Below, piece by piece: positions 32,221-38,457 of a stretch of 38,583 nucleotides of DNA. The DNA is taken from IMG/VR virus record IMGVR_UViG_3300044491_003889, positions 1 to 38,583 of that record; one strand, written 5' to 3'. The notes beneath the pieces were generated by a model that did no database searches, was not told the origin of the DNA, and was given only the letters and a program-made list of their open reading frames with translations. The position numbers and the translations under genes were made by a program. The DNA comes from a virus. How positions within the stretch are numbered: the first letter of the stretch is position 1; each line of letters starts with the position of its first letter.

Positions 32221-33982
32221 AGAAATAACGGTCAAGAACTTCATGAGCGTGGGCAACCAGGCACAGGCCATCGACTTTTCCAACAAGAGTTTAGTATTAG
32301 TAATAGGTGAGAACATGGACCTAGGTGGCGATGATGCGGGTGCCAGGAACGGTACAGGTAAGACCACAATCATAAACGCACTCAGTTACGTGTTCTATGG
32401 TGAGGCCCTGACAAACATCAGGAGGGACAACCTAGTCAACAAGACCAACGAGAAGGGCATGTTGGTATCAGTGAAGTTTATCAAGAACGGAGTAACCTAT
32501 ACCATAGAGCGTGGCAGGAAGCCACAGATATTTAGATTCTACGCGGATGACATCGAACAGAAGACGGAGAGCAACGAGGCACAGGGCGAGAACAGGGAGA
32601 CACAGATAGAGATCAACAAGTTGCTGGGTATGACCCACGCCATGTTCAAGAACATAGTGGCGCTGAACACCTACACACAACCTTTCCTAAGCACCAAGCA
32701 GGCGGAACAGAGGGAGATCATAGAACAGTTGTTGGGTATCACTTTGCTGTCGCAGAAGGCGGACCTACTGCGTGAGAAACAGAAGGCAACGAAACAACTG
32801 CTCACGGAAGAGAAGATGAGATTAGATGCCAAAGTGGCGTCCAACGAGAAGATACAGGAATCCATAGAAAGCCTCAAACTGAGAAGTGCGGCTTGGACAC
32901 AACAGAATAAACAGGACATCGAGAGCTTCCGCGAAGCGATAGCGGAACTAGAGAAGGTGGACAGCGAGATCGAGATCGAGAAACACAAGAAATTACAGAA
33001 ACACAACGAGATGCAGACGGCACTGCGTGGACTGATGAAGGAAAAGGCGTACCACGAGGACTCCTTGACCAAGGCGGAATCAACAGTGGAGAAGACCGAG
33101 AAGGATCTGGAGTTCGCGGAGGCGGCCAAGTGTCCCACGTGCGAACAGGCACTACACGATGACAAGCACGAGCACCTGGTCGGTAAACTGAAAACAAATC
33201 TAACGGAAAGTCGAGATTACAGCGACAAACTGAAGAGTGATCTTGCAAAAATACAACAGGCGATAGAGGAGATCGGCGACCTGGGACAGGTACCAGACAC
33301 CTACTATGACACCATAGACGAAGCCTACAACCACAAGGGCACATTACAGGACCTCAAGCGACAGTTGGAACAGACAGAGAAGAAAGATGACACCTACGCC
33401 GAGCAGATCGCGGAGTTGGAGAGCAAGGCCATACAGGAGGTAGATTATGAAAAGGCCAACGAACTGGAGGACCTGCACAGGCACCAGGACTTCTTGTACA
33501 AACTGCTGACAGCCAAGGATTCATTCATCAGGACCAGGATCATAGAACAGAACTTGACTTACCTGAACCAGAGGTTGGCGTTCTTCCTGGGCAAGGTCAA
33601 ACTGCCACACACCGTGACATTCCAATCAGACCTCAGTGTGCGTATCGAGGAGTTGGGCAGAGAACTGGACTTTGACAACTTGAGTAGAGGTGAGAGAAAC
33701 AGGTTGATACTGTCTTTGAGCTGGGCGTTCAGAGATGTTTGGGAATCACTTTATCAACAGATCAACTTGCTGTTCATTGACGAACTTGTGGATGCCGGTA
33801 TGGACATATCCGGTGTTGAGAGCTCCATGGCCGTGCTCAAGGACATGGCGAGGACGCAACAGAAGAACATATTCCTGATATCACACAAGGACGAATTGGT
33901 AAGCAGGGTAAACTCCGTGCTGAAAGTGGTAAAAGAAAATGGCTTTACCAACTATGCCAATGATGTTGACATTATAGTGTAA
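32207..33982 (+). CDS. gp46: Recombination endonuclease subunit gp46 (Rad50/SbcC-like ATPase)
   Basis: This SMC-type ATPase is the partner of gp47. Walker A is at about 45-54 (GARNGTGKTT). Long coiled coils flank a zinc hook at Cys309-Pro-Thr-Cys312. The ABC signature (LSRGERNRLILSLSW) is near residue 492, Walker B (NLLFIDELVDAG) near 521, and the H-loop (FLISHKDE) after it. Length (591) is close to T4 gp46 (560). The start is probably the TTG at 32207, because the resulting MLTIKEITVKNFMSVGNQ is the usual family N-terminus and AGAGGA stands about 6 bases upstream; the first in-frame ATG would delete the first beta strand. The complex resects double-strand ends in recombination-dependent replication. 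Confidence 0.95.
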   Translation: MLTIKEITVKNFMSVGNQAQAIDFSNKSLVLVIGENMDLGGDDAGARNGTGKTTIINALSYVFYGEALTNIRRDNLVNKTNEKGMLVSVKFIKNGVTYTIERGRKPQIFRFYADDIEQKTESNEAQGENRETQIEINKLLGMTHAMFKNIVALNTYTQPFLSTKQAEQREIIEQLLGITLLSQKADLLREKQKATKQLLTEEKMRLDAKVASNEKIQESIESLKLRSAAWTQQNKQDIESFREAIAELEKVDSEIEIEKHKKLQKHNEMQTALRGLMKEKAYHEDSLTKAESTVEKTEKDLEFAEAAKCPTCEQALHDDKHEHLVGKLKTNLTESRDYSDKLKSDLAKIQQAIEEIGDLGQVPDTYYDTIDEAYNHKGTLQDLKRQLEQTEKKDDTYAEQIAELESKAIQEVDYEKANELEDLHRHQDFLYKLLTAKDSFIRTRIIEQNLTYLNQRLAFFLGKVKLPHTVTFQSDLSVRIEELGRELDFDNLSRGERNRLILSLSWAFRDVWESLYQQINLLFIDELVDAGMDISGVESSMAVLKDMARTQQKNIFLISHKDELVSRVNSVLKVVKENGFTNYANDVDIIV

Positions 33983-33990
33983 TTTTCCTA

Positions 33991-34020
33991 TTGACAGAAC
34001 CACATCATACGTGCTTTAAT
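33991..34020 (+). promoter_or_regulatory. Sigma70-like promoter for the histone-like gene
   Basis: A perfect TTGACA (33991-33996) and TTTAAT (34015-34020) are separated by 18 bases, in the gap directly after gp46. The leader would be about 45 bases and contains the ribosome binding site AAGGA (34060-34064), 8 bases before the ATG. Confidence 0.65.
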
Positions 34021-34072
34021 TAGAATGACGTTAATTAATGTTATCGTACGACAAAAAGAAAGGACGTAAATT

Positions 34073-34267
34073 ATGTCAAATGAAACACATGAACAGATCA
34101 TGACAGAAATACAGACTTACTCAGAAGAGAATGGTAAGTTCGTAGACAAGGGTGTAAAGGCTTCTGCCACTAGGGCTAGAAAGGCACTTGCCAACCTTGC
34201 TAAATTGATCAAAGCAAGAAGAAAAGAGATTCAAGAAGTCAAGAACGCGGCCAAAGAGTCAGCGTAA
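34073..34267 (+). CDS. Small basic histone-like (Hc1-type) protein (64 aa)
   Basis: The 64-residue product has an acidic N-terminal third (HEQIMTEIQTYSEENGKF) and a basic helical remainder with GVKASATRARKALANLAKLI and KARRKEIQEVKNAAKE. This arrangement resembles the short Hc1/histone-H1-like proteins of bacteria and marine phages, which bind DNA, but the resemblance is by eye only. It has its own promoter, a good ribosome binding site and a terminator directly downstream, so it is a single-gene unit probably expressed at high level and early. It could alternatively be an unrelated small coiled-coil protein. Confidence 0.65.
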   Translation: MSNETHEQIMTEIQTYSEENGKFVDKGVKASATRARKALANLAKLIKARRKEIQEVKNAAKESA

Positions 34268-34296
34268 TCGATCATTGGATTTTGCAAAACCATTAG

Positions 34297-34327
34297 ACCC
34301 CCGGCTTTAGCGAGTTGGGGGTTTTTA
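34297..34327 (+). terminator. Rho-independent terminator after the histone-like gene
   Basis: ACCCCC (34297-34302) pairs with GGGGGT (34317-34322) around a 14-base loop and is followed by TTTTT. It ends rightward transcription 30 bases after the histone-like gene. The leftward gene's stop codon (34325-34327) overlaps the T run, so the stem also separates the two converging units. Confidence 0.8.
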
Positions 34328-35365
34328 TTTTAAGGAATTTAAATATTCTTTGATGAAAGTTGGTAGTATATCGAATTGTGCCAATCTCTCAGCCTCCCAG
34401 TCAGTATTAACCAATCTATTATAATTGTGTTCTATTACTCGTTGATTTTTATCGTATAACTCTTTTACTCGTTGCTTATCTTTAAAAATATTCTCATTGT
34501 CATCCAACAGAGACGTCCATCGTAGCACAGGATTATCAATGCCATCACTTTTTAAATCAAATCCCACATAGGGTAAGAATCCTAATAGCTCCACTCCGGT
34601 GCTGTTGCTGTGTTTTTCACACAGCATAAAAGGAACAGTTTTACATAGTATTGTATCAAAATATTTTTCATCATGCCCATGTTTCAACATGTCAGTGTTT
34701 GGAAAAGTTGTTATAAAATTTAAATAAGAGTCACTTAATATTGATATTTGCTTTTTATTAAACTCGTCCTGGTCAGTTTCCTCTGTAAACATTCTTTTTT
34801 GTTGTAAAACTGTCGGTTGTTGTATTGCTGTAGAGAGACATCGACTGATCTGATTTTCGAAATCTTTGCTTAGATTATACGTGATAGCCGGATGAAATAT
34901 ATTGAAGTCGTGTTTTAACGAAAATTTCAGCAATATGTATCGGTTCAATCGGATAGTACCTATGGATGTGTGAAATGCAAGATCTCTTATACTCTTGTGT
35001 ACAGGTAATACTGGTCTTCGAGATAAAGTATCTCGTATAGGCTTTATTTGAAGACTTAAATTATGAGCATGATAATTTATTATTACATTTGGAAATAGTT
35101 TCTTACAATACGATTGCAGAGCAGTGAGATCTCCCAACAAAGAAACAATATTGATCTCTTTTAATTTTTCTATCTTTTCTTGTTCAAACTCCATCCAAAT
35201 ACTAGGCTTCCATTCTAAGTAATTTCCAATTAACGATAACGAATTAGTGTTACAATGGTCATGGAAAAATAAATTAAGTATTTCGGTATCATTCTCTAAC
35301 ATGCCACCACCCGTGCTATTGAAATCTAAAGAATTATCAAAAAAGATATTCTGTTGTTTAATCAT
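34325..35365 (-). CDS. AT-rich protein of unknown function (346 aa)
   Basis: I do not recognise a family with confidence. It is a soluble-looking protein of 346 residues beginning MIKQQNIFFDNSLDFNSTGG. Features are an alternating hydrophobic segment (INIVSLLGDLTALQSYCKKL), several histidines (NYHAHNLSLQI, FFHDHCN) and a C-terminal stretch with DTILCKTVPFMLCEKHSN, then VELLGFLPYVGFD, then LRWTSLLDDNENIF. That stretch faintly recalls the E(K)-x(5)-PF-x(n)-LGF...FD pattern of some marine phage proteins annotated as glycosyltransferase-like, but this is weak. The gene is distinctly AT-rich compared with the gp55-gp46 block and overlaps the upstream 124-residue gene by 8 bases, so the two form a pair. 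Confidence 0.65.
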   Translation of the reverse strand: MIKQQNIFFDNSLDFNSTGGGMLENDTEILNLFFHDHCNTNSLSLIGNYLEWKPSIWMEFEQEKIEKLKEINIVSLLGDLTALQSYCKKLFPNVIINYHAHNLSLQIKPIRDTLSRRPVLPVHKSIRDLAFHTSIGTIRLNRYILLKFSLKHDFNIFHPAITYNLSKDFENQISRCLSTAIQQPTVLQQKRMFTEETDQDEFNKKQISILSDSYLNFITTFPNTDMLKHGHDEKYFDTILCKTVPFMLCEKHSNSTGVELLGFLPYVGFDLKSDGIDNPVLRWTSLLDDNENIFKDKQRVKELYDKNQRVIEHNYNRLVNTDWEAERLAQFDILPTFIKEYLNSLK

Positions 35366-35732
35366 AGTAGTGTTGTTCCGTTCGTAGATCTAAATGTCCC
35401 CCCAGTGCCCATGCTCTTTCTACGGCACACTGATAGAGCTGTTGGTCCGCATAGGTATAGAACCATATCTCTTTGATCAATAGTTGATCCGAATCCTGCA
35501 AACTCCATTCTATGTAAGGTAGATCCCCGTGTTCTGCGGGTATGAAAACACTGTTGATTTTTTTAACCGCAGTCTCGACATCTGCAAAGGTAACATAATT
35601 AAACTTTTCAGAAGGGTGGGGCATTTTTTTTAAACTATAACAATCGTGGTTGTACTGACGCATTTCCTCCGCGGAGCAGTCGAAAAACTTATAACCGTAT
35701 TTTTTATAAGTTTCAGACAACACTGTTTTCAT
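35358..35732 (-). CDS. Protein of unknown function (124 aa), paired with the 346-aa gene
   Basis: No family is recognised. The protein starts MKTVLSETYKKYGYKFFDCS and is rich in aromatic residues, with SVFIPAEHGDLPYIEWSLQD and IKEIWFYTYADQQLYQC in its centre. The C-terminus reads ERAWALGGHLDLRTEQHYYD. It overlaps the GIY-YIG gene stop by 4 bases (ATGA) and the downstream gene by 8 bases, so the three leftward genes are a compact operon with likely coupled translation. It is AT-rich like its downstream partner. Confidence 0.65.
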   Translation of the reverse strand: MKTVLSETYKKYGYKFFDCSAEEMRQYNHDCYSLKKMPHPSEKFNYVTFADVETAVKKINSVFIPAEHGDLPYIEWSLQDSDQLLIKEIWFYTYADQQLYQCAVERAWALGGHLDLRTEQHYYD

Positions 35733-36160
35733 ATCGTATCTTCATGCTTTTTATCTTCATTAATAATATGAGAACCATGCACACGCACACGTATGTGTCC
35801 GTTGTAGTAGTCGTTCGATTCCAGCACCTTGCGTGCGAATTGTTCACGTGCCTCGATGTATGAAAGTTCCGCTTTGGAATAACAGTAGAACAGTATCTCC
35901 CTGGTGAATTTCTCCTTACCTAATTTCAAAACATCCGCTGTGAGTTCATCACTGCTTCCATAGTAGTCCTGCCAGCCCGAGTCCACCTTGTACCTGCGCT
36001 TGTTCTTCCTGCCCTTCAGTGGTGGACGGCTACGCTTGAACCTGGCCAACTTCTTGCCTATGTACATCCTGCCGTTGGTGGTGTTGGTTATCTGGTACAC
36101 GAATCCCACCACTTCCTCGGGTAGGCTGGTAATCTCATTTCCTTGGTGGGTCCACGTCAT
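35729..36160 (-). CDS. GIY-YIG endonuclease-like protein (143 aa)
   Basis: The start is taken at the ATG complementary to 36158-36160 (MTWTHQGNEITSLPEEVVGF), not the longer open frame reaching 36388, because the N-terminus matches marine T4-like relatives and the extension would read into the structured RNA region. The GIY-YIG motifs are GFVYQITN (19-26) and RMYIGKK (31-37), followed by a basic segment (KLARFKRSRPPLKGRKNKRR). A helix with the candidate metal-binding Glu (YIEAREQF, Glu103) and YYNG complete the domain. It has no DNA-binding extension like I-TevI. Such stand-alone proteins are widespread in T4-likes and may be homing nucleases or repair enzymes. The stop overlaps the next gene as ATGA. 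Confidence 0.75.
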   Translation of the reverse strand: MTWTHQGNEITSLPEEVVGFVYQITNTTNGRMYIGKKLARFKRSRPPLKGRKNKRRYKVDSGWQDYYGSSDELTADVLKLGKEKFTREILFYCYSKAELSYIEAREQFARKVLESNDYYNGHIRVRVHGSHIINEDKKHEDTI

Positions 36161-36165
36161 CGTGG

Positions 36166-36173
36166 TATTTAAA
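36166..36173 (-). promoter_or_regulatory. Weak late-promoter-like box TTTAAATA
   Basis: The minus strand reads TTTAAATA five bases before the GIY-YIG start. It has the TAAATA core of the late boxes but differs from TATAAATA in the second base; the close spacing to the ATG is the same oddity seen at 7608 and 24428. Confidence 0.25.
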
Positions 36174-36183
36174 GCCAAAAAGA

Positions 36184-36210
36184 TTGACCCAGAAAGAAAA
36201 CTCGTATAAA
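36184..36210 (+). promoter_or_regulatory. Candidate promoter for the structured RNA
   Basis: TTGACC (36184-36189) and TATAAA (36205-36210) face right, with a 15-base spacer that is shorter than ideal. No coding gene lies within 450 bases downstream, but the first stem of the candidate RNA begins at 36260, so this would be its promoter. Confidence 0.45.
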
Positions 36211-36468
36211 CAAGTGCGATAGGCAAACTACAATTTCTCAAAAAAATTTCATAGGCAAACATAGCATCGCAACCAGTGAGCAAGGAAATGCGGCCGACAA
36301 GGCGACAGGTGAATCCTTTGATGCAAACGGCAAAAAATGATGGGGCTCTTAGAAAAAGATAATCCCCAGGTCCGCCAAGAACTATCATACAGGGGTTTGG
36401 TGGACTCGCGTTGTAATGAATGAGCTAACGGGTACAGCACAACCGCCCGACTACGGTAGCGATGTATG

Positions 36469-36545
36469 GTGACTGCGAACTCACCACAGGGTTCAAGTCG
36501 GTTCGGCTAGAAATAGCCGAATTGTGACTGCTCATCTACCACAGG
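36469..36545 (+). repeat. Imperfect 22-base direct repeat with 55-base period
   Basis: GTGACTGC-N6-ACCACAGG occurs at 36469-36490 and again at 36524-36545, exactly 55 bases apart. In both copies it is followed by a strong hairpin (36502-36521 and 36547-36562). The flanking 8-base blocks are identical and the six bases between them differ. It lies inside the candidate structured RNA. Confidence 0.7.
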
Positions 36546-36630
36546 CGACGCATAAATGCGTCAAACCGCAAATCTAACTACTGCGTAAAGCGTAAATCAA
36601 GAAAAAAGGAAACGAGCGTAGCGAAGTTTC

Positions 36631-36652
36631 AGATGGCTGTAAGCCATCTTTT
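36631..36652 (+). terminator. Terminator-like hairpin at the end of the structured RNA
   Basis: AGATGGCT (36631-36638) pairs perfectly with AGCCATCT (36642-36649) across a GTA loop and is followed by TTTT. The T run is short, so termination may be partial, allowing read-through into the gene at 36675. A second stem, GAAAC/GTTTC (36609-36613 / 36626-36630), lies directly before it. Confidence 0.5.
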
Positions 36653-36674
36653 CGATGACCTTAAGTACAGCACA

Positions 36675-37445
36675 ATGGAGCTGATCTTCGACCACACTCT
36701 GGGCAAACAGGAACACACCGACGTGGTGCTGTGCCGACCCATGGCCATAGTGGACTCCGACGAGGAACACGAGGCCTTGGATCGCGGTTGGCTGGCGCTG
36801 GACCACCCCGTGATGGGGCGCGAGGTGTTCTACCAATCACGTAGCACCCGCATAAACCTGGACCTGTACAGGCCGAGGTACCGGCAACACCAGTGGGACG
36901 GCCGTGACATCGGCATCAAGATCATCGACGCGTCAGAGATGGTGAGGCTGTTGGGACTGCCCACCATATACGACGATTACATGAAGAGGAAGGGATTCTC
37001 GCAGGACTACACGCCGTTCGCCAATTACAATGCCCGTGACCAGTTCATGCTGTTCTACGTGGGTACCGCGGACAACATCATAGGATTCACCAAGCAGAAG
37101 CGCTACAAGTACGAAATGGACCACTACAGCACCATAGACACCTACGACAGCCGGGACCTGGCGGGCCTGGAGTCGGTGATACACGCCAACACCGTGGCAG
37201 TGTCGGACATCACCCTGGACATGGAGATCGGGTGGGCCAGTGACAACTACGTCAGTTACTTCTACATGGGATCGGGCTATGAAAAAAGTAGCCTGTACAA
37301 GGCAAACTTCCGGGGTTTCGAGTGGTGGACCGGCACTGAATGGAGCACCAACAAGCGGCAGTACAGGCGATTGTGTGAGCGTGACTCTAGGATCGAGTCT
37401 TTCCGGGATCTCGGAAACCTTTCACTGCTTCCAGATAAGTCTTAG
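36675..37445 (+). CDS. Conserved-looking phage protein of unknown function (256 aa)
   Basis: The frame is open from an ATG at 36633, but that codon lies in a perfect terminator-like hairpin. The ATG at 36675 (MELIFDHTLGKQEHTDVV) is the better start, giving 256 residues. No strong Shine-Dalgarno sequence is visible for either. The product is soluble, rich in Asp, Tyr and Arg, with INLDLYRPRYRQHQWDGRD, IIDASEMVRLLGLPTIYDDY and DNYVSYFYMGSGYEKSSLYK segments. I do not recognise a family. The coding region is GC-balanced like the T4-core genes, unlike the AT-rich genes to its left. Its 3' end overlaps the convergent gene at 37387-37920 by 59 bases. Confidence 0.7.
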   Translation: MELIFDHTLGKQEHTDVVLCRPMAIVDSDEEHEALDRGWLALDHPVMGREVFYQSRSTRINLDLYRPRYRQHQWDGRDIGIKIIDASEMVRLLGLPTIYDDYMKRKGFSQDYTPFANYNARDQFMLFYVGTADNIIGFTKQKRYKYEMDHYSTIDTYDSRDLAGLESVIHANTVAVSDITLDMEIGWASDNYVSYFYMGSGYEKSSLYKANFRGFEWWTGTEWSTNKRQYRRLCERDSRIESFRDLGNLSLLPDKS

Positions 37446-37920
37446 ACCAATTTCGATAGTAAGGACCCGACTCCAACATCTTCGAGAACTTATTCAGTTT
37501 GCTCAGTCGCTGTGCCAGGAACAGGGTGTAATGGCCGTTGTTGAGTTTCACGTCCTTTACCTTCTCTTCTGTGTCGGGATGATCCTCTAATATCACTATG
37601 TCCTTGGACATGAATCTCTCGTTGAGCGCCTCCGCCATGCTGGCCGTCTCTCGGGCCGTGAACTGTTTAGGATCCGCTATCACGCACAGCACGTCCTTGT
37701 CATCGAAGTCGGTGTTCCAGATCAGTTGGTATATGGTGCGCCAGTCCGCGGTGCGGTTCAGTTCCACGAACTCCACTTTGTTTTCCACGATGGCCCTCTG
37801 GGCGTACGGACAAGGTGGTAGGTCACCGAATATGGGATTGGGCTTGGTTACGAAGTCCCTAATCCACTTCTGGATCGTCTCCGTGGGTGTCTGTTTGTTC
37901 TTGTTGTGTTGAGTCATCAT
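37387..37920 (-). CDS. Protein of unknown function (177 aa)
   Basis: No family is recognised. The protein begins MMTQHNKNKQTPTETIQKWI and contains a possible Rossmann-like alternation (DVLCVIADPKQFTARETASM, then KDIVILEDHPDTEEKVKDV). Two cysteines lie in PPCPYAQRAIVEN near residue 37 and VLCVIA in the middle, and the C-terminus reads YYRNWSKTYLEAVKGFRDPG. It overlaps the upstream coiled-coil gene by 62 bases in another frame and the convergent gene by 59 bases, so its coding DNA is double-used at both ends. The start could equally be the second Met (37917). Confidence 0.7.
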   Translation of the reverse strand: MMTQHNKNKQTPTETIQKWIRDFVTKPNPIFGDLPPCPYAQRAIVENKVEFVELNRTADWRTIYQLIWNTDFDDKDVLCVIADPKQFTARETASMAEALNERFMSKDIVILEDHPDTEEKVKDVKLNNGHYTLFLAQRLSKLNKFSKMLESGPYYRNWSKTYLEAVKGFRDPGKTRS

Positions 37921-38182
37921 GTATCGATTTGATCCTGTCCAGGGCCTCCTGTAACAGTCGTTCCTTGGTTTCCAGTTTGGCCTCCAGCGTGGCTATCTCT
38001 CGGTTGAGTTCACCTATCTTGTGTCCACAGGAGTGTACGTCCGCCGTGGAGTGCTCCAGTTTGATCATCAGTTGCTTGATCCTGCTCTCCTTGGTCTTGG
38101 CGTTGGCCAGCGCGTCATCCCGGTCCTTGGAGATGTCAGCGATTGTGGCCTTGAGTTCTTTGACTAGATCGTTAGTCGACAT
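37859..38182 (-). CDS. Coiled-coil protein of unknown function (107 aa)
   Basis: Nearly the whole product is predicted helical with heptad-like spacing: MSTNDLVKELKATIADISKD, then ESRIKQLMIKLEHST, then KIGELNREIATLEAKLETKE and RLLQEALDRIKS. It ends in an acidic, disordered tail (DSTQQEQTDTHGDDPEVD). AGGA lies 4 bases before the ATG, a good ribosome binding site. Its 3' end overlaps the following gene by 62 bases. Function is unknown; a scaffold, chaperone or assembly factor is possible given its place among short phage genes. Confidence 0.65.
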   Translation of the reverse strand: MSTNDLVKELKATIADISKDRDDALANAKTKESRIKQLMIKLEHSTADVHSCGHKIGELNREIATLEAKLETKERLLQEALDRIKSIHDDSTQQEQTDTHGDDPEVD

Positions 38183-38233
38183 AATGTCCTGTAATTATCT
38201 GGTTTTTTGTGCACCATAATAGTATACTATATC

Positions 38234-38446
38234 CTAGAAGAAAGGTTGACCGGTTTTCTTGGCTGTGTCCATGTTTTCTTTTACCAGTTGCGCCGCTATA
38301 CTGCGCTCGTCCGGCGACAGGTTCAGGGCTTCCTGCCAGCTCATCCCACCCCTCATGAACCAACAGATCTTCATCAGTTCCATTTTGAGGTTCTTTGCCT
38401 GGCTTTCGAAGTCCTTGAGGTGTGCGACTATTTCAGAGTCCCCCAT
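38234..38446 (-). CDS. Small helical protein, possible tail/baseplate assembly factor (70 aa)
   Basis: The 70-residue product reads MGDSEIVAHLKDFESQAKNL, then LMKICWFMRGGMSWQEALNL, then SPDERSIAAQLVKENMDTAK and ends KKTGQPFF. The KICWFMRGG...EA..LS..ER pattern followed by a terminal PF is familiar from short proteins in marine T4-like structural regions, where they have been linked to the gp26/gp51 baseplate-assembly family or to tail-assembly chaperones. I cannot decide between these and treat the link as tentative. No clear Shine-Dalgarno sequence precedes the ATG, which lies 11 bases after the upstream stop. Confidence 0.55.
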   Translation of the reverse strand: MGDSEIVAHLKDFESQAKNLKMELMKICWFMRGGMSWQEALNLSPDERSIAAQLVKENMDTAKKTGQPFF

Positions 38447-38457
38447 TGTCAGCAGTG

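Larger units (their letters stand above)
36217..36652 (+). ncRNA. Candidate structured non-coding RNA, family not identified (about 435 nt)
   Basis: This stretch has no plausible gene but dense complementary segments. GGGG 36342-36345 pairs with CCCC 36364-36367. GTCCGCCAA 36370-36378 pairs with 36397-36405 (one G-U). GTTGT 36410-36414 pairs with ACAAC 36439-36443, and GGTGA 36468-36472 with TCACC 36481-36485. TTCGGCTA 36502-36509 pairs perfectly with 36514-36521 across a GAAA tetraloop. GACGCA 36547-36552 pairs with 36557-36562. A long helix joins CATAGCATCGC 36260-36270 to GCGATGTATG 36459-36468 with one bulged G. It interlocks with CCGACT 36447-36452 / AGTCGG 36496-36501 as a pseudoknot. 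Promoter-like and terminator-like elements bracket it. I could not assign it to tmRNA, RNase P RNA or a tRNA. Ends are approximate and the strand is inferred. Confidence 0.6.

Noticed and set aside
30335-33344. Minus-strand frames opposite gp55, gp47 and gp46
   Set aside because: The plus-strand genes carry complete catalytic motifs; the antisense frames are low in protein-like content and lack starts.
36161-36388. N-terminal extension of the GIY-YIG protein to an ATG at 36388
   Set aside because: The extra 76 residues do not resemble the family, fall in the structured RNA region, and the downstream ATG gives the expected N-terminus.
36217-36652. tmRNA, tRNA or RNase P RNA
   Set aside because: A GGTTCAAGTC sequence (36490-36499) resembles a T loop and GCAAACGGC resembles a tag start, but no T-stem, no 3' ACCA pairing to a 5' acceptor strand and no credible tag ending in Ala-Ala are present; RNase P signature blocks are also absent.
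36217-36652. Self-splicing group I intron
   Set aside because: The pseudoknot order is reminiscent of the intron core, but there is no coding 5' exon on the plus strand and the conserved core segments do not match well enough to claim it.
36633-36674. Start of the 256-residue gene at 36633
   Set aside because: That ATG lies inside a perfect hairpin (36631-36649) followed by TTTT, and the extra 14 residues look unlike a protein N-terminus; the ATG at 36675 is preferred.
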